Below, in pieces: positions 27,580 to 38,773 of a DNA stretch of 64,000 nucleotides. A model generated the notes under the pieces. It did no database searches. It saw nothing but the letters and a program-made list of their open reading frames with translations, and had not been told where the DNA came from. Source of the DNA: Methylocystis parvus OBBP (GTDB taxonomy: Bacteria; Pseudomonadota; Alphaproteobacteria; Rhizobiales; Beijerinckiaceae); NCBI RefSeq assembly GCF_027571405.1, contig NZ_CP092968.1, forward strand, positions 992,001 to 1,056,000. Direction: 5' to 3'. The translations under genes and the position numbers were made by a program. Numbering within the stretch: the first letter of the stretch is position 1; each line of letters begins with the position of its first letter.

Positions 27580-27784
27580 CGCCGGCAGCCCATTCGCATC
27601 GCCGCCGGCCGAGATTCAATTTTGAAAAAGCGCGTCTCGCCAGAGACTTCGGCAAGCTGTCAACGAGACATAATATTTCCGACACGGAAATGAATCACCG
27701 AGGCGCCATTGAGCCGGCACGAGCGCCGCCGCGCTCCGGCACGCTTGCATGCCTCATATCCCGCAGTCTCATGGGGGGCTCCCG

Positions 27785-29392
27785 GTGAATCGCATCTATT
27801 CCATCAAGCTCGCAGCGCTCGCCGCCGCGTTCTCCACGACCGCGCTGGCCCAGCAGGTCGGGCCGAGCACGTCGACCGAACCCTATCTCCTGCCGACCGT
27901 CTCGGGCGTCCGGACGGTGTCGATTCTCACGACCGGCGATTCGGTCGGAGGCTGGCGCATGGCCGGCATTCCCGACGGCCTCGGCATCATCCCCACGCCC
28001 GCCGCGGACCCGACCGCCGCGAGTCTTTATTTCGAGATCGTCGCCAATCACGAATTGGGCAAGAGTCTCGGCGCGCCGCGCAAGCATGGCTCCAAGGGCG
28101 CCTTCGTGTCGCGCTGGCAGATCAATAAGCTGAACTTCATGGTCACCAGCGGCCGCGACCAGGACTGGGGCGACGTCTGGCTGAGAAACGGCAGCCTGTG
28201 GAAGGCCGGCACGACGGCCTGGGACCGCTTCTGCTCGGCCGATCTGCCGGCTCAGAGCGCCTTCTACTACAACGGCGTCGGCACGACCGACCCGATGTTC
28301 TTCGACGGCGAGGAAACCACGCCCCCGAACGCCGCCGACCATGGCCGCGCCTTCGCGCATGTCATCGCGGCGAACACCGCCGTCGAACTGCCGGCGCTGG
28401 GCAAGTTCTCGTTCGAAAACGTGGTCGCGAGCCCCTATCCGCAGCTCAAGACCATCGTGATGCTGAGCGACGACGCCAATCGCGAAACCAATGTCACCAA
28501 GGCGACCGTCTGCCGCACCGAAGGCCAGTCCGGCTGCACGGAGCCCTCGAGCGAACTCCATATGTATATCGGCGCGAAGCAGTCCTCGGGCGGCAACCCC
28601 GTTCAGCTCGCCGGCCTGAGCAACGGCATTCTCTACGGCATCCGCGTCCGCACCCCGAACGGCGTCGTGCTGGGCGAGGACAAGGACTTCGTGTTCGGGA
28701 CGTCGGCGCCGGCGATCACGACCGCGCGCTTTGAAGCCGTGAGCTATGGCGACGTCACCAACCGCAGCGGCGTCGAAATCCAGGACATGGATTTCGACAA
28801 TCAGGCGATGCAGCTTATCCGCATCGAGGACGGCGCCTGGGATCCGCGTCCGGGCAAGGAGCGCGACTATTATTTCGTGACCACCGGCCGCATCACGGCC
28901 AGCGCCTCGACCTGGCGCCCGTCGCGTCTGTGGCGTCTGCGCTTCGACGACATTACGCGTCCCGAGGCCGGCGGCGAACTCACCATGCTGCTGAGCAACG
29001 CCTTCTATCCCGGCGCCGGCTCGACGCCGGACGATGATCCGACCTATCAGATGCTCGACAACATCGCGATCGACAAGAACGGCCGCATCGTCCTGCTGGA
29101 GGATGTCGGGGCCGACAATCGTCGCGGCCGCGTCTATGTCTACGGCATCGACTCCGGCAAGCTGGTGCAGATCGCGGTTCACAACCCGAAATTCTTCGCC
29201 GGCAACGCGCAGACCAACCCGAACTTCCAGACCAATGACGAGGAAGCCTCGGGCGTCATCGACGCGTCGTCCGTTCTCGGCGACGGCTATTTCCTGCTGA
29301 CGACGCAGAACCACAAGCCGTCGGCGGACGTCGAACTCGTCGAGGGCGGTCAGCTGCAGGCGCTCTACATCCCGCTCTCGGTCGGGCAGTAA
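27785..29392 (+). CDS. Secreted PhoX/DUF839-like protein
   Basis: 535 residues from GTG 27785, preceded by a run of G. The signal peptide (NRIYSIKLAALAAAFSTTAL, then AQQ) places it outside the cytoplasm. Beta-propeller signatures resemble DUF839/PhoX: EIVANHELGKS near the start, VMLSDDANRE, IQDMDFDNQ, and MLDNIAIDKNGRIVLLEDVG with acidic residues of the kind that bind calcium in PhoX. Phosphatase activity is plausible but not shown, since the full PhoX metal site was not traced. Followed by a hairpin terminator. Confidence 0.7.
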   Translation: MNRIYSIKLAALAAAFSTTALAQQVGPSTSTEPYLLPTVSGVRTVSILTTGDSVGGWRMAGIPDGLGIIPTPAADPTAASLYFEIVANHELGKSLGAPRKHGSKGAFVSRWQINKLNFMVTSGRDQDWGDVWLRNGSLWKAGTTAWDRFCSADLPAQSAFYYNGVGTTDPMFFDGEETTPPNAADHGRAFAHVIAANTAVELPALGKFSFENVVASPYPQLKTIVMLSDDANRETNVTKATVCRTEGQSGCTEPSSELHMYIGAKQSSGGNPVQLAGLSNGILYGIRVRTPNGVVLGEDKDFVFGTSAPAITTARFEAVSYGDVTNRSGVEIQDMDFDNQAMQLIRIEDGAWDPRPGKERDYYFVTTGRITASASTWRPSRLWRLRFDDITRPEAGGELTMLLSNAFYPGAGSTPDDDPTYQMLDNIAIDKNGRIVLLEDVGADNRRGRVYVYGIDSGKLVQIAVHNPKFFAGNAQTNPNFQTNDEEASGVIDASSVLGDGYFLLTTQNHKPSADVELVEGGQLQALYIPLSVGQ

Positions 29393-29422
29393 GCGCTAAT
29401 ATCGAGACAGACACTGAAAAAG

Positions 29423-29457
29423 GAGAGCCGGCCGGCGAGTAGCCTGCCGGCTCTCTC
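29423..29457 (+). terminator. Terminator after the PhoX-like gene
   Basis: GAGAGCCGGC pairs with GCCGGCTCTC (29423-29432 with 29446-29455), loop CGGCGAGTAGCCT, followed by TCATT. It lies 31 bases past the stop and also faces the convergent protease gene. Confidence 0.75.
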
Positions 29458-29473
29458 ATTGGAAGCGCGGCGC

Positions 29474-30217
29474 TCAAGCCGGCTCGTCTTCCGTCAGCGT
29501 CAGCAGAATATCCGCGTACCAGGCGCAGTTCAGCCCCAGCGCCTCGTCCTGGTTCAAGTCGCGCGTGCCCACGTCCAGCCGCGACGAATGCACCCCAAGG
29601 AGCCGCCATGGCAGATCGTCCGGCGTCGAGGGCGCCTCGACGTCGCGCATCACCACGGGGGCGCCGCTCGCGCCGCGATGCGTGCGGGCGTCGGTAAGGA
29701 AATAGCCCTGGCCCTGGAAGCGCAAACCGAAGGCGGAGGCGATCGCCGCCTGCCGCGCGACGGGCGTGTGATGCAGCGTGTCGTGAAAGCCGAGCGGAAA
29801 GCCGACGATCAGCACCGAAGCGCCGATATCGACGTTCTCGGCGGGATCGACCATATGAGCAGGCGTAAAAGCGTGAAAGACGCTGGTCTCCGGCAGAGCA
29901 GGCCGATCGATCTCTATCACGGCGACGTCGATTTCTCCCGCCTGATCGATCCCCTGACGCCAAAGCGGCGCGTCCTCGCGATAGAGGGGGATCGAAAAGG
30001 GGACGATCTGCGCGATATTGTCGGGGTCGATATGGAGCTCGATCTCGATACGGTCCGGGCGATGGCCGCTCGCATCGTCGCGCATCACATGCCGGCTCGT
30101 CACGAGAAACAGCCGCCCGCCGCGCTCGAAGAAGAAGCTGCTGGCGTTGGTCAGATGGAGGTCGCCCGCAAAGGTGCACAGCCGCGCTGAGGCGAGGAGC
30201 AGTGAATCAATCGACAT
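29474..30217 (-). CDS. Trypsin-like serine peptidase without signal peptide
   Basis: 247 residues from ATG 30217. A complete catalytic triad can be placed: H43 in VTSRHVM, D97 in GEIDVAVIEID and S184 in RGASGAPV. The fold is the two-barrel trypsin type seen in bacterial stress peptidases, but there is no PDZ domain and no export signal, so it is probably cytoplasmic. Substrate unknown. It is divergent from alr across 153 bases. Confidence 0.78.
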   Translation of the reverse strand: MSIDSLLLASARLCTFAGDLHLTNASSFFFERGGRLFLVTSRHVMRDDASGHRPDRIEIELHIDPDNIAQIVPFSIPLYREDAPLWRQGIDQAGEIDVAVIEIDRPALPETSVFHAFTPAHMVDPAENVDIGASVLIVGFPLGFHDTLHHTPVARQAAIASAFGLRFQGQGYFLTDARTHRGASGAPVVMRDVEAPSTPDDLPWRLLGVHSSRLDVGTRDLNQDEALGLNCAWYADILLTLTEDEPA

Positions 30218-30370
30218 CCTCGTCCCTCTCGGCGCGACTCTTTTCGACCAAACTAGCGCCTTGCCCGCGCAAATCACAGTGCGCCGGCTCCGGACGAGGG
30301 GCTAAATGAGAGGCGGATCAAAGGCGGGCGCCATTTCCCCGCCGTGTTTCGGCGTCTAGACTGACCGTCC

Positions 30371-31516
30371 ATGGGAATCATTTCGCCCGCCAAGCGCAGC
30401 TTGACCGCCCCCGCCGCCACGGAGCCGGTCGAAACCGGGCTTTTGACCATCGATCTTTCCGCGCTCGCCGCCAATTGGCGCATGCTCGCCGCCCTTGCCG
30501 GCTCCGCCCAATGCGGGGCCGTCGTCAAGGCCGACGGCTACGGGCTCGGACAGGCCGCCGTGATGCGGGCCCTGTCGGGCGCGGGCTGCAAGACCTTCTT
30601 CGTCGCCAATCTGCTGGAGGGCGAGACCGCGCGGGCCCTCGCGCCGGACGCCGCCATCTATGTCCTCGACGGCGTCGTCCCCGGCTGCGCCCCGCGCCTC
30701 GCGGCGGCGGAGTTGCGCCCCTGCATCGGCTCCTTCGCCGAGCTGGAGGAATGGGCGGCGGCGGGCGTGACGTTCGGCCGCAAACTCGAGGCGGCGCTTC
30801 ATTTCGACACCGGCATGAACCGCCTAGGCTTCGCTCCCCGCGACGCGGCCGACGTCGCGATTCGGGCGCGGGGGATCGCCCCGACCTTGATCATGAGCCA
30901 TTTCCTCAGCTCCCAATCGGCGGATGATCCGGTCAACGACCGGCAGATCGCCGATTTCCTGGCCGCGCGGACGCATTTCCCTGGCCTTTCGGGCTCCATC
31001 GCCAATTCCTCCGGCGTCTTCCTGCCCCAGAAGCCGCATTTCGACCTCGTGCGGCCGGGCTATGCGCTCTATGGCGGCAACCCGACGCCGCAAGCGGCCA
31101 ATCCGATGCGCCCCGTGGCGCGGCTGCTGGCGCGCATCGTCTCGGTCCGAGACCTCACCCCCGGCGAGACGGTCGGCTATGACGGCGTCTGGAAGGCCCC
31201 TCGCCCGTCGCGCGTCGCGACCATCGGCGCGGGATATGCCGACGGCCTCCCGATCTCCGCAACGGCCGCTCCGGACAAGCCGGCCGGCGAAGCGATCGTC
31301 GGCGGCGCGCGCTGCCCCTTCATCGGCCGGGTCTCGATGGATTACATCGTGCTCGACGTCACCGACGCGCCAAAGGGGGCCGCCGAAAGGGGCCAATGGG
31401 TCGAGCTGCTGGGCGAGACGATCGACGTCGAGGCGCTCGCCGGACGGGCGCGGACGATCGGCTACGAGGTGCTGACAAGGCTGGGGCGTCGCTATTCGCG
31501 GCGCTATGCGGGGTAA
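30371..31516 (+). CDS. alr: Alanine racemase
   Basis: Interconverts L- and D-alanine for peptidoglycan. 381 residues. The PLP lysine is K53 in VVKADGYGLG. The second-half catalytic tyrosine region is IGAGYADGLP. RVSMDYIVLDVTD matches the C-terminal beta domain. Full length and intact; monocistronic between divergent and convergent neighbours. Confidence 0.95.
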   Translation: MGIISPAKRSLTAPAATEPVETGLLTIDLSALAANWRMLAALAGSAQCGAVVKADGYGLGQAAVMRALSGAGCKTFFVANLLEGETARALAPDAAIYVLDGVVPGCAPRLAAAELRPCIGSFAELEEWAAAGVTFGRKLEAALHFDTGMNRLGFAPRDAADVAIRARGIAPTLIMSHFLSSQSADDPVNDRQIADFLAARTHFPGLSGSIANSSGVFLPQKPHFDLVRPGYALYGGNPTPQAANPMRPVARLLARIVSVRDLTPGETVGYDGVWKAPRPSRVATIGAGYADGLPISATAAPDKPAGEAIVGGARCPFIGRVSMDYIVLDVTDAPKGAAERGQWVELLGETIDVEALAGRARTIGYEVLTRLGRRYSRRYAG

Positions 31517-31554
31517 GATTTATCCCCGGCGCCGCGCGGCGCGGTAGAAAGGCC

Positions 31555-32193
<639 letters not shown>

Positions 32194-32217
32194 GAAAAGC
32201 GGCTCCGCCGAAAGAGA

Positions 32218-32436
32218 TTACCGGAAACGATAGGTGATGCGGCCCTTGGTGAGGTCGTAGGGCGTCATTTCCACAAGCACCTTGTCGCCCTCGAGCACGC
32301 GAATGCGATTCTTGCGCATCTTGCCGGCGGTATGGGCGATGATCTCGTGATCGTTCTCGAGCTTCACCCGGAACATCGCGCTGGGCAGCAGTTCGGTGAC
32401 GATTCCGGGGAATTCGAGCAATTCTTCCTTGGCCAT
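32218..32436 (-). CDS. infA: Translation initiation factor IF-1
   Basis: 72 residues, the invariant size. S1/OB fold: [20 protein letters not shown], then [20 protein letters not shown], and a terminal ITYRFR. Binds the A site of the 30S subunit during initiation. Followed by maf. Confidence 0.97.
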   Translation of the reverse strand: MAKEELLEFPGIVTELLPSAMFRVKLENDHEIIAHTAGKMRKNRIRVLEGDKVLVEMTPYDLTKGRITYRFR

Positions 32437-32641
32437 GTGGTTCCTTGGGCAGCGCCCTCCAGCCCGGTCGATCGGTCAGATAGCGCAGAAAAGCAAAAAG
32501 GCCGCAGCGCCCGAACGGGCGGCGGCGTCGGCGCGGACCCTAATCGAGAAAGTCGAATTTGTGAACAACAGAGTTGAAGCGCTGCGCTCACCCGCGCAGC
32601 GAGGTAGCGAAGAGTTAGGAATGCGTCGGTAGCCTCGCCAC

Positions 32642-33952
32642 ATGTTTGCAGAAGCCCTCCGCCCCGCCAATGCCGCCCCCGCCCGTTGCGACCGCGACGG
32701 CCTCCATTTCATCAAGATTCTCGTTTTGTGCCTTTTCGTGGCCGCGGCTATCAGCCGCGCGGTCCAGCGCGACTTCAGGCAGGGCTTCGACGAGGTCGCC
32801 CATGTCTCCTACGTGGCGCACCTCCAGCAAACCGGCGAAGCCTCGCCCGATTTCGCGGCCATGCGCCTACTAGATCCGGAAACCTTCCATTTCATGGATC
32901 TCCCGAATTACCTCAACCATCCGTCGCCCTATTACTGGCTGCTCGCCCGGCTAGGTCCCAAGGTCGAAGGGAATCCCCGAAGCTTGGTGATTCTGAGGCT
33001 GATCAATATCGTCATCGCTGCGTCCGGGTTTTGCGCCCTTTTAATGCTGAGTTCTGGCGACAAACGCTCGAAGATCGAAGAATATGCTTGGTATCTGCCG
33101 CTTTTAGCCATTCCGATGCTACCCTCCATCGCCGGCGCCGCAAACAACGACAATCCCGCCTTTCTCGGCGGCGCCCTGGCGCTTCTAGCCTCCCAGCGAT
33201 TGCTGGCCACCCGCGAGGGCGCCTGGCTCATAGTCGCGCTCGCGGGCCTGATTGTCGCGGGTCTGGCTAAGCTCACCGGCCTATTGCTTGTGGGCGGACT
33301 CATCGCTGGCGTTCTGGCGACGATGATATCGCGCGGAGACTGCCAGCCCTCGTGGATCGGGGCGGCCGTAATCGCGGCGCTCGTCGCCGCCTCCCCCTAT
33401 GTGGCGCTATGGGTGCAATATGGCGGCCCGGCGCCAGACACGCCCGGCCAGATCGAACTGCTCAAAAGCACCGCCCCGCCGGACCTCGGCTGGGAGCATG
33501 CGCCGCGCCTCTCCTTCCTCGGCTTTGCGGCAAAATTTGCGCAGGCGTTCTTCATCCATTGGGTTCCAACGCCGCGCGAACGAAACGCGCTGCAATACGC
33601 CGTGCTGGCGGCCCCTGTTTTCGCCATCTTCTGCGCGATGGCGGGCGCATGGATCTCAGGACGCCGGTTATTGCGCAAGAGAGAGACGCCGGACGACGTG
33701 CTGATCGTCGCGGGCTTCGCTACCCTCTGCGTCACTCTCGCCTGCCATCTTGTCTTCAGCTACCGCCACCATGTGGCTTACGCCTATTTGGCGGACGCTT
33801 ATCCGCGTTATTATCTGCCGCTCATCGGGATTGTGCCGCTCGCGGGGCTATCTGCGCTGTCGGCGATGCGTGAGTCGCGCGCGAAGACGATATTGACCGC
33901 CATCCTCATCGGCGGCCCGCTTGCGGTGTCCCTGTTCGGCATCCCGATTTAG
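32642..33952 (+). CDS. Polytopic membrane protein, GT-C glycosyltransferase-like
   Basis: 436 residues with about nine hydrophobic segments. An early acidic pair in a periplasmic loop (RQGFDEVAHVSYVAHLQQTG) and the LNHPSPYYWLLARLG segment recall lipid-sugar-dependent GT-C enzymes and DUF2142-type proteins. The later motif AYLADAYPRYYLPLIG is also typical. Function not assignable beyond that class. It overlaps no gene and is convergent with uvrB. Confidence 0.65.
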   Translation: MFAEALRPANAAPARCDRDGLHFIKILVLCLFVAAAISRAVQRDFRQGFDEVAHVSYVAHLQQTGEASPDFAAMRLLDPETFHFMDLPNYLNHPSPYYWLLARLGPKVEGNPRSLVILRLINIVIAASGFCALLMLSSGDKRSKIEEYAWYLPLLAIPMLPSIAGAANNDNPAFLGGALALLASQRLLATREGAWLIVALAGLIVAGLAKLTGLLLVGGLIAGVLATMISRGDCQPSWIGAAVIAALVAASPYVALWVQYGGPAPDTPGQIELLKSTAPPDLGWEHAPRLSFLGFAAKFAQAFFIHWVPTPRERNALQYAVLAAPVFAIFCAMAGAWISGRRLLRKRETPDDVLIVAGFATLCVTLACHLVFSYRHHVAYAYLADAYPRYYLPLIGIVPLAGLSALSAMRESRAKTILTAILIGGPLAVSLFGIPI

Positions 33953-33969
33953 ATCGCTCGCCAAAAGGC

Positions 33970-36546
33970 CTATTTCGGCTTCCCCTTCACCGTCCGCGTG
34001 CCCGGCTTTCCTCCGCTCGACCGCCCGGCCGGCCGCGCCGGCGGCATGCGCCCGATCGGCCGCGCCTCGCCGCCGCCGAAATTGTGCGGGCCCATATCGG
34101 CGTCAGTCGGCTTGCGGGCGCGGGTCGCCAGCGCCGCATCGGACGATTCGCGGCCCTTGTGGCGCGAGACCTCGCGCGCCCTTTGCGCACGCTCCAGCGG
34201 CGGCAGATCGCCGAGCAGCTCCATCTTCTGCAGCCGCTGAATTTCGTCGCGCAGCCGCGCCGCCTCCTCGAAGGCGAGATCGGCCGCGGCCTCCTTCATG
34301 CGCTTTTCGAGATCGGCCATCGTCGCCGCGAGATTGTGGCCCGGCGCGATGTCATAACCGGTATCCACCGTCACATGATCCTGCTCGGCGACGCTGCCGA
34401 GAATGTCGGCGATGCCGCGCTTGATCGAGGCCGGCGTGATGTTGTTTTCGAGATTATACGCCATCTGCTTGGCGCGGCGGCGCTCCGTCTCGTCCATGGC
34501 GCGCTTCATCGAGCCTGTGACGTGATCGGCGTACAAAATCACGCGGCCGTCGACATTGCGCGCGGCGCGGCCGATGGTCTGCACCAGCGAGGTCTCGCTG
34601 CGCAGGAAGCCTTCCTTGTCCGCGTCGAGAATGGCGACGAGGCCGCATTCCGGAATGTCGAGGCCTTCACGCAACAGATTGATGCCGACCAGCGCGTCGA
34701 AGGCGCCGAGGCGCAGATCGCGGATGATCTCGATGCGTTCAATCGTGTCGATGTCGCTGTGCATGTAGCGCACGCGCACGCCGTTCTCGTGCAGATATTC
34801 GGTAAGGTCCTCGGCCATGCGCTTGGTGAGAACGGTGATAAGCGAGCGATAGCCGATCTGCGAAACCGCGCGCACTTCGTCGAGAAGATCGTCGACCTGC
34901 GATCGCGCCTCGCGCACCTCGACGACCGGATCGATGAGCCCTGTCGGACGAATGACCTGCTCGACGAAAACACCGCCCGTCTGCTCCAGCTCCCAGCCGC
35001 CCGGCGTCGCAGAAACGGCCACCGTCTGCGGCCGCATCGCGTTCCATTCCTCGAAGCGCAAAGGCCGGTTATCCATGCAGGACGGGAGGCGAAACCCATA
35101 TTCGGCCAAAGTCGCCTTGCGGCGGAAGTCGCCTTTATACATGGCGCCGATCTGCGGGATCGACACATGGCTTTCATCAGCGAAGACAAGCGCGTTGTCG
35201 GGCAGATATTCGAACAAGGTCGGCGGCGGCTCGCCGGGCTTGCGGCCGGTGAGATAGCGCGAATAATTCTCGATGCCGGCGCAGGAGCCCGTCGCCTCCA
35301 TCATCTCCATATCGAAGCGCGTGCGCTGTTCGAGCCGCTGCGCTTCGAGCAGACGCCCCGAGCGATTCAACTCGTCCAGGCGCTGCTTCAGCTCATCCTT
35401 GATCGCCTTGATCGATTGCAGCAGCGTCGGGCGCGGCGTCACGTAATGCGAGTTGGCGTAGACCTTCACGAATTCGAGATCGACCGTCTTCTTGCCGGTG
35501 AGCGGATCGAATTCGGAGATCGACTCCACCTCGTCGCCAAAAAAGGAAATGCGCCAGGCGCGATCCTCATAATGGGCCGGGAAGATGTCGACGGTGTCGC
35601 CGCGCACGCGGAACGTTCCGCGCGTGAAATCCGCCTGCACGCGGCGGTAATGCAACGCGACGAGATCGGTGATGAGCTGCTTCTGTTGCAGCTTCTCGCC
35701 AAGCTGCACGGAGAAGGTCATCGCCGTATAGGTCTCGACCGAGCCGATGCCGTAAATGCAGGAGACCGACGCGACGATGATGACGTCGTCGCGCTCCAGC
35801 AGCGCGCGCGTCGCGGCGTGGCGCATGCGGTCGATCTGCTCGTTCACGCTCGACTCTTTTTCGATGTAAGTGTCGGAGCGCGGCACATAGGCCTCGGGCT
35901 GATAGTAGTCGTAATAAGAGACGAAATATTCGACGGCGTTATTTGGGAAGAAGCTCTTGAACTCGCCATAGAGCTGCGCCGCCAGCGTCTTGTTGGGCGC
36001 GAGGATCAGCGCCGGCCGCTGCGTCTCGGCGATGACGCTGGCCATGGTGAAGGTCTTGCCCGAGCCGGTGACGCCGAGCAGCACCTGATCGCGCTCCTCC
36101 GCCTTTATGCCCTTCACCAGCTCAGCGATCGCCGCCGGCTGGTCGCCCTTGGGCGTGTATTCGGAGACGAGATCGAAACTGACGCCGCCCTCGGATTTCT
36201 CCGGCCGCTCCGGCCGGTGCGGAACCCAGGGCTGCTTGTCGCGAAGGTTCGGATCGCCGAGCCGCAGCAATTGCGCCAGCGAATCCGCCGTCGCCTGCAC
36301 GCCCCCGCCCTGCGGCGGCAGATCGCCCAGAACCCACTTCTGAACCTCTTCGTCGCCAAGCGGATCGGAGGCGTCATATTCCGCCTGCCCGGCGTCCTCG
36401 AAACCGGGCGCCAGCGCGGGGTTGAGCAATTGCGCGAGATGCGGCGCGAGCGGCGCCAGCTCCGGCTTCGACGCCTTGGCGCGCGTCGGCCGCGCGGGGT
36501 CTTTCTTCGGTGCGTCTTTCTTGGGCTTTTCGGGGGACTTCGCCAT
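33970..36546 (-). CDS. uvrB: UvrB, excinuclease ABC subunit B
   Basis: Damage-verification helicase of nucleotide excision repair. 858 residues from ATG 36546, with an N-terminal extension of about 120 residues rich in Lys, Pro and Ala before the conserved start [18 protein letters not shown]. Walker A is [10 protein letters not shown]; the beta-hairpin region is [20 protein letters not shown]. Later motifs are FADESH and QTIGRAARN. The C-terminal UVR domain is [20 protein letters not shown]. The extension is seen in Rhizobiales UvrB. Long antisense ORFs over this gene are artefacts. Confidence 0.97.
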   Translation of the reverse strand: MAKSPEKPKKDAPKKDPARPTRAKASKPELAPLAPHLAQLLNPALAPGFEDAGQAEYDASDPLGDEEVQKWVLGDLPPQGGGVQATADSLAQLLRLGDPNLRDKQPWVPHRPERPEKSEGGVSFDLVSEYTPKGDQPAAIAELVKGIKAEERDQVLLGVTGSGKTFTMASVIAETQRPALILAPNKTLAAQLYGEFKSFFPNNAVEYFVSYYDYYQPEAYVPRSDTYIEKESSVNEQIDRMRHAATRALLERDDVIIVASVSCIYGIGSVETYTAMTFSVQLGEKLQQKQLITDLVALHYRRVQADFTRGTFRVRGDTVDIFPAHYEDRAWRISFFGDEVESISEFDPLTGKKTVDLEFVKVYANSHYVTPRPTLLQSIKAIKDELKQRLDELNRSGRLLEAQRLEQRTRFDMEMMEATGSCAGIENYSRYLTGRKPGEPPPTLFEYLPDNALVFADESHVSIPQIGAMYKGDFRRKATLAEYGFRLPSCMDNRPLRFEEWNAMRPQTVAVSATPGGWELEQTGGVFVEQVIRPTGLIDPVVEVREARSQVDDLLDEVRAVSQIGYRSLITVLTKRMAEDLTEYLHENGVRVRYMHSDIDTIERIEIIRDLRLGAFDALVGINLLREGLDIPECGLVAILDADKEGFLRSETSLVQTIGRAARNVDGRVILYADHVTGSMKRAMDETERRRAKQMAYNLENNITPASIKRGIADILGSVAEQDHVTVDTGYDIAPGHNLAATMADLEKRMKEAAADLAFEEAARLRDEIQRLQKMELLGDLPPLERAQRAREVSRHKGRESSDAALATRARKPTDADMGPHNFGGGEARPIGRMPPARPAGRSSGGKPGTRTVKGKPK

Positions 36547-36790
36547 GGCGGCAATATGGGGGGTGTTGCGGGTGGAGGAAAGCGGGTTTCGCTTTTGCAG
36601 AGAAAGCGGGCGTCCTGCTCTTTTGGCGACCAACGCCTCCGCCCGTCCTTTGAAATTTTGGGCTTTGCCCAGCGGCGGCCCAGGCGCCGCGTCGCAGCAA
36701 CGAAAGCCTAACCCTTGAAGCGGCCCGGCCTTTGCATTTGTGTCACGAATGGCGCAAACTTGACCTCTTTGCCGAGGGAGACTCACCTTG

Positions 36791-37078
36791 ATGAACAGCA
36801 GGCCGGGACTGACCACGCTTTTCGTCGATACGCTCGCTTTGAGCGTCACGGCCAATGCGGTCATCGCCATGCGGCTGACCAAAATGGCCTTCGGCGCGGT
36901 CGATCCCAATCGGGAGAGCAGCCTGATGGTCGCGGAGAAGATCGACGCGGCGGCGGAGGCGTCGCTCGCCGCCGCGCGGGCGATCGTAACCGGCCAGCCC
37001 CATCACGCCGCTGGCCGCGCCGTGGCGGTCTACAAGCGGCGGGTGGAGCGCAATCTGCGCCGGCTGACGGGCGGGTAA
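36791..37078 (+). CDS. Small conserved-looking protein of unknown function
   Basis: 95 residues from ATG 36791, with GAGGGAG about nine bases upstream (a TTG sits immediately before the ATG). Ala-rich and helical: a moderately hydrophobic first third ([19 protein letters not shown]), then basic helices ending [14 protein letters not shown]. It resembles small proteins annotated as hypothetical in Rhizobiales; no domain recognised. Divergent from uvrB. Confidence 0.6.
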   Translation: MNSRPGLTTLFVDTLALSVTANAVIAMRLTKMAFGAVDPNRESSLMVAEKIDAAAEASLAAARAIVTGQPHHAAGRAVAVYKRRVERNLRRLTGG

Positions 37079-37240
37079 CGGCCCCCTTCGCAGCCCTTCC
37101 CCTGCTACGCCGGAGAGGCGGCAGGCGGCGTCTTTCGAGAAGTTTTCTCAGCGTCTGGCGCGACGGTCTTTGACCTTTGGCGAAGAATGATCTTCGCCAA
37201 AGGACGTCGAAATTCAGTCAGAAGCCGGACCGGCGGGCTT

Positions 37241-38773
37241 TTACCCGCCAATCTCGATTCGCGCGTCGACGCCCAGAAGCCTGCCGACCGTCTTGACGCG
37301 GCTGAGCACCCGGTCGCTGGCGAGGTCCGTATAATCAGCCGGTAGACGAAGCGTCAGAAGCCCACCGCGAACCAGCAGGCTGGTGCGCGGCAGAATACCG
37401 GGCATGGAGGCCGAGAGCACATAGGCGGCGCGCATCGCCGCGCCGAGCAGGCGCGCGCGCACGAAGAGGCGCGTGGTCAGAAGGCTGCGCACCGCGCCAA
37501 TCCCCGCGCCGCCGTCCGGGCCCTCGTGACGCATCATGATGGCGAGCGACAGAAAGGCGCGGCCGGGATGATCGACCGAGACGAAGGGGCCGTGGGTGAC
37601 GATGTTCATCGCCCGCTGGGCGCGATATTCCGGATGGGCGCGCCATGCGATGTCGGAGAGCAGACAGGCGGCGTGGCGCAGCCGCTTCTCTTCGGGCGAC
37701 TCGTCGATCTCGCTGGAAGCGAGAAAGGCGTCGGTCCAGGCGATAAGCTCATCGCCATAGCCCGAGGCGCGCGCAAAGAGCGTCTCCAGCTCGCGGGAGC
37801 CCGCAAGGAGCGGGTCGACCTTTCGTTCGGACTCGGAAAGGCGCTCGAACAAAAGTCCCTCGCGAACGCCCGCGGCGGAGATGACGATCTCGCGCGGCTT
37901 GGCGCGTCGAATGATTTCGTCGAGCACGATGGCGCCGTAAGCGAGCAGCGGCCGGCGCGCCGCCGACACGGTCTCGATATCCTCGATCGCCGCGCTGTCC
38001 ACATGTTCGACAAGCGCCGCAAAATCCGCGGCTTCGTTGGTCTGGATGCGATAATTGTGCATCACCCCGAGCGGGTAGTTGCGCTGTCGCATATGGAGCT
38101 TGGCCAGCGAGCGCCATGTGCCGCCAACCGCGTAGAAGGTGCGGCCTTTCAAATGTTCCAGAGGCTTGGCGCCGGCGATCGCCTTTCGCGCGATGCGCGT
38201 CGCTTCGCGCGGCGATTTGCGCGACGCGTCCATCAGGGCGAGTCCGCCGAGCGGCAGCGTGACGCCTTTTCCAAGCTCGTCGCCCGCAACGTCGATCAGT
38301 TCGAGCGAGCCGCCGCCAAGATCGCCGACGACGCCGTTCGGCTCATGCACGGCGGAAATGACGCCAAGCGCCGACAGCTCCGCTTCGCGCTTGCCCGAAA
38401 GCAGGACGATGTCGCGGCCGATCGCGGCGCGCGCGGCGTCGAGGAAAGCCGGACCGTTCTCGGCGTCCCGCGCGGCGGCGGTGGCGATGACCTCGATGTC
38501 GAGCACGCGCATCGTTTCGCACAAGGCGCGGTAGCGCTTGAGGGCCTTCAGCGCCCTCTCGACGCCCTCTTCCGGAAGCCGCCCCGTCGTCACCACGCCC
38601 TTGCCGAGACCGCACATCGCCTTCTCGTTGAAGATCGGCGTGGGCGCGCGGGAGAGGCCCTGATAGGCGACGAGACGCACGGAGTTCGAGCCGATGTCCA
38701 CGATCGCCACCGGCTTGGCCGAGCTGGGCGCAGGCTGCTCGATCCGCTCCGGCCGAAGGAATCTCTTAAGCAT
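37241..38773 (-). CDS. ppx: Exopolyphosphatase / pppGpp phosphohydrolase, Ppx/GppA family
   Basis: 510 residues. The ASKHA phosphate-binding motifs are [13 protein letters not shown] near the start and [13 protein letters not shown] in the middle. The C-terminal half is the HD-like helical domain ([18 protein letters not shown]). Removes terminal phosphates from polyphosphate and, in some members, from pppGpp. Its start overlaps the ppk stop by 8 bases, so synthesis and breakdown of polyphosphate are in one operon. Confidence 0.94.
   Translation of the reverse strand: MLKRFLRPERIEQPAPSSAKPVAIVDIGSNSVRLVAYQGLSRAPTPIFNEKAMCGLGKGVVTTGRLPEEGVERALKALKRYRALCETMRVLDIEVIATAAARDAENGPAFLDAARAAIGRDIVLLSGKREAELSALGVISAVHEPNGVVGDLGGGSLELIDVAGDELGKGVTLPLGGLALMDASRKSPREATRIARKAIAGAKPLEHLKGRTFYAVGGTWRSLAKLHMRQRNYPLGVMHNYRIQTNEAADFAALVEHVDSAAIEDIETVSAARRPLLAYGAIVLDEIIRRAKPREIVISAAGVREGLLFERLSESERKVDPLLAGSRELETLFARASGYGDELIAWTDAFLASSEIDESPEEKRLRHAACLLSDIAWRAHPEYRAQRAMNIVTHGPFVSVDHPGRAFLSLAIMMRHEGPDGGAGIGAVRSLLTTRLFVRARLLGAAMRAAYVLSASMPGILPRTSLLVRGGLLTLRLPADYTDLASDRVLSRVKTVGRLLGVDARIEIGG

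Larger units (their letters stand above)
26664..27784. other. Long non-coding stretch between MFS and PhoX-like genes
   Basis: About 1.1 kb without a supportable gene; the open frames are short, overlapping and without ribosome sites or family signatures. It holds a 12-bp direct repeat (26809-26845) and an R1 repeat copy (27511-27579). A single DnaA-box-like TTATCCCCA is near 26888. It must contain the promoters of two divergent genes and could hide a small RNA. Confidence 0.6.

Noticed and set aside
34084..36711. 875-codon open frame antisense to uvrB, and similar long antisense frames over ftsK, sdhA and lptD
   Set aside because: High GC leaves stop codons rare in the opposite frames. The translations are Arg/Asp/His-rich without family motifs, and the sense frames encode complete known proteins.
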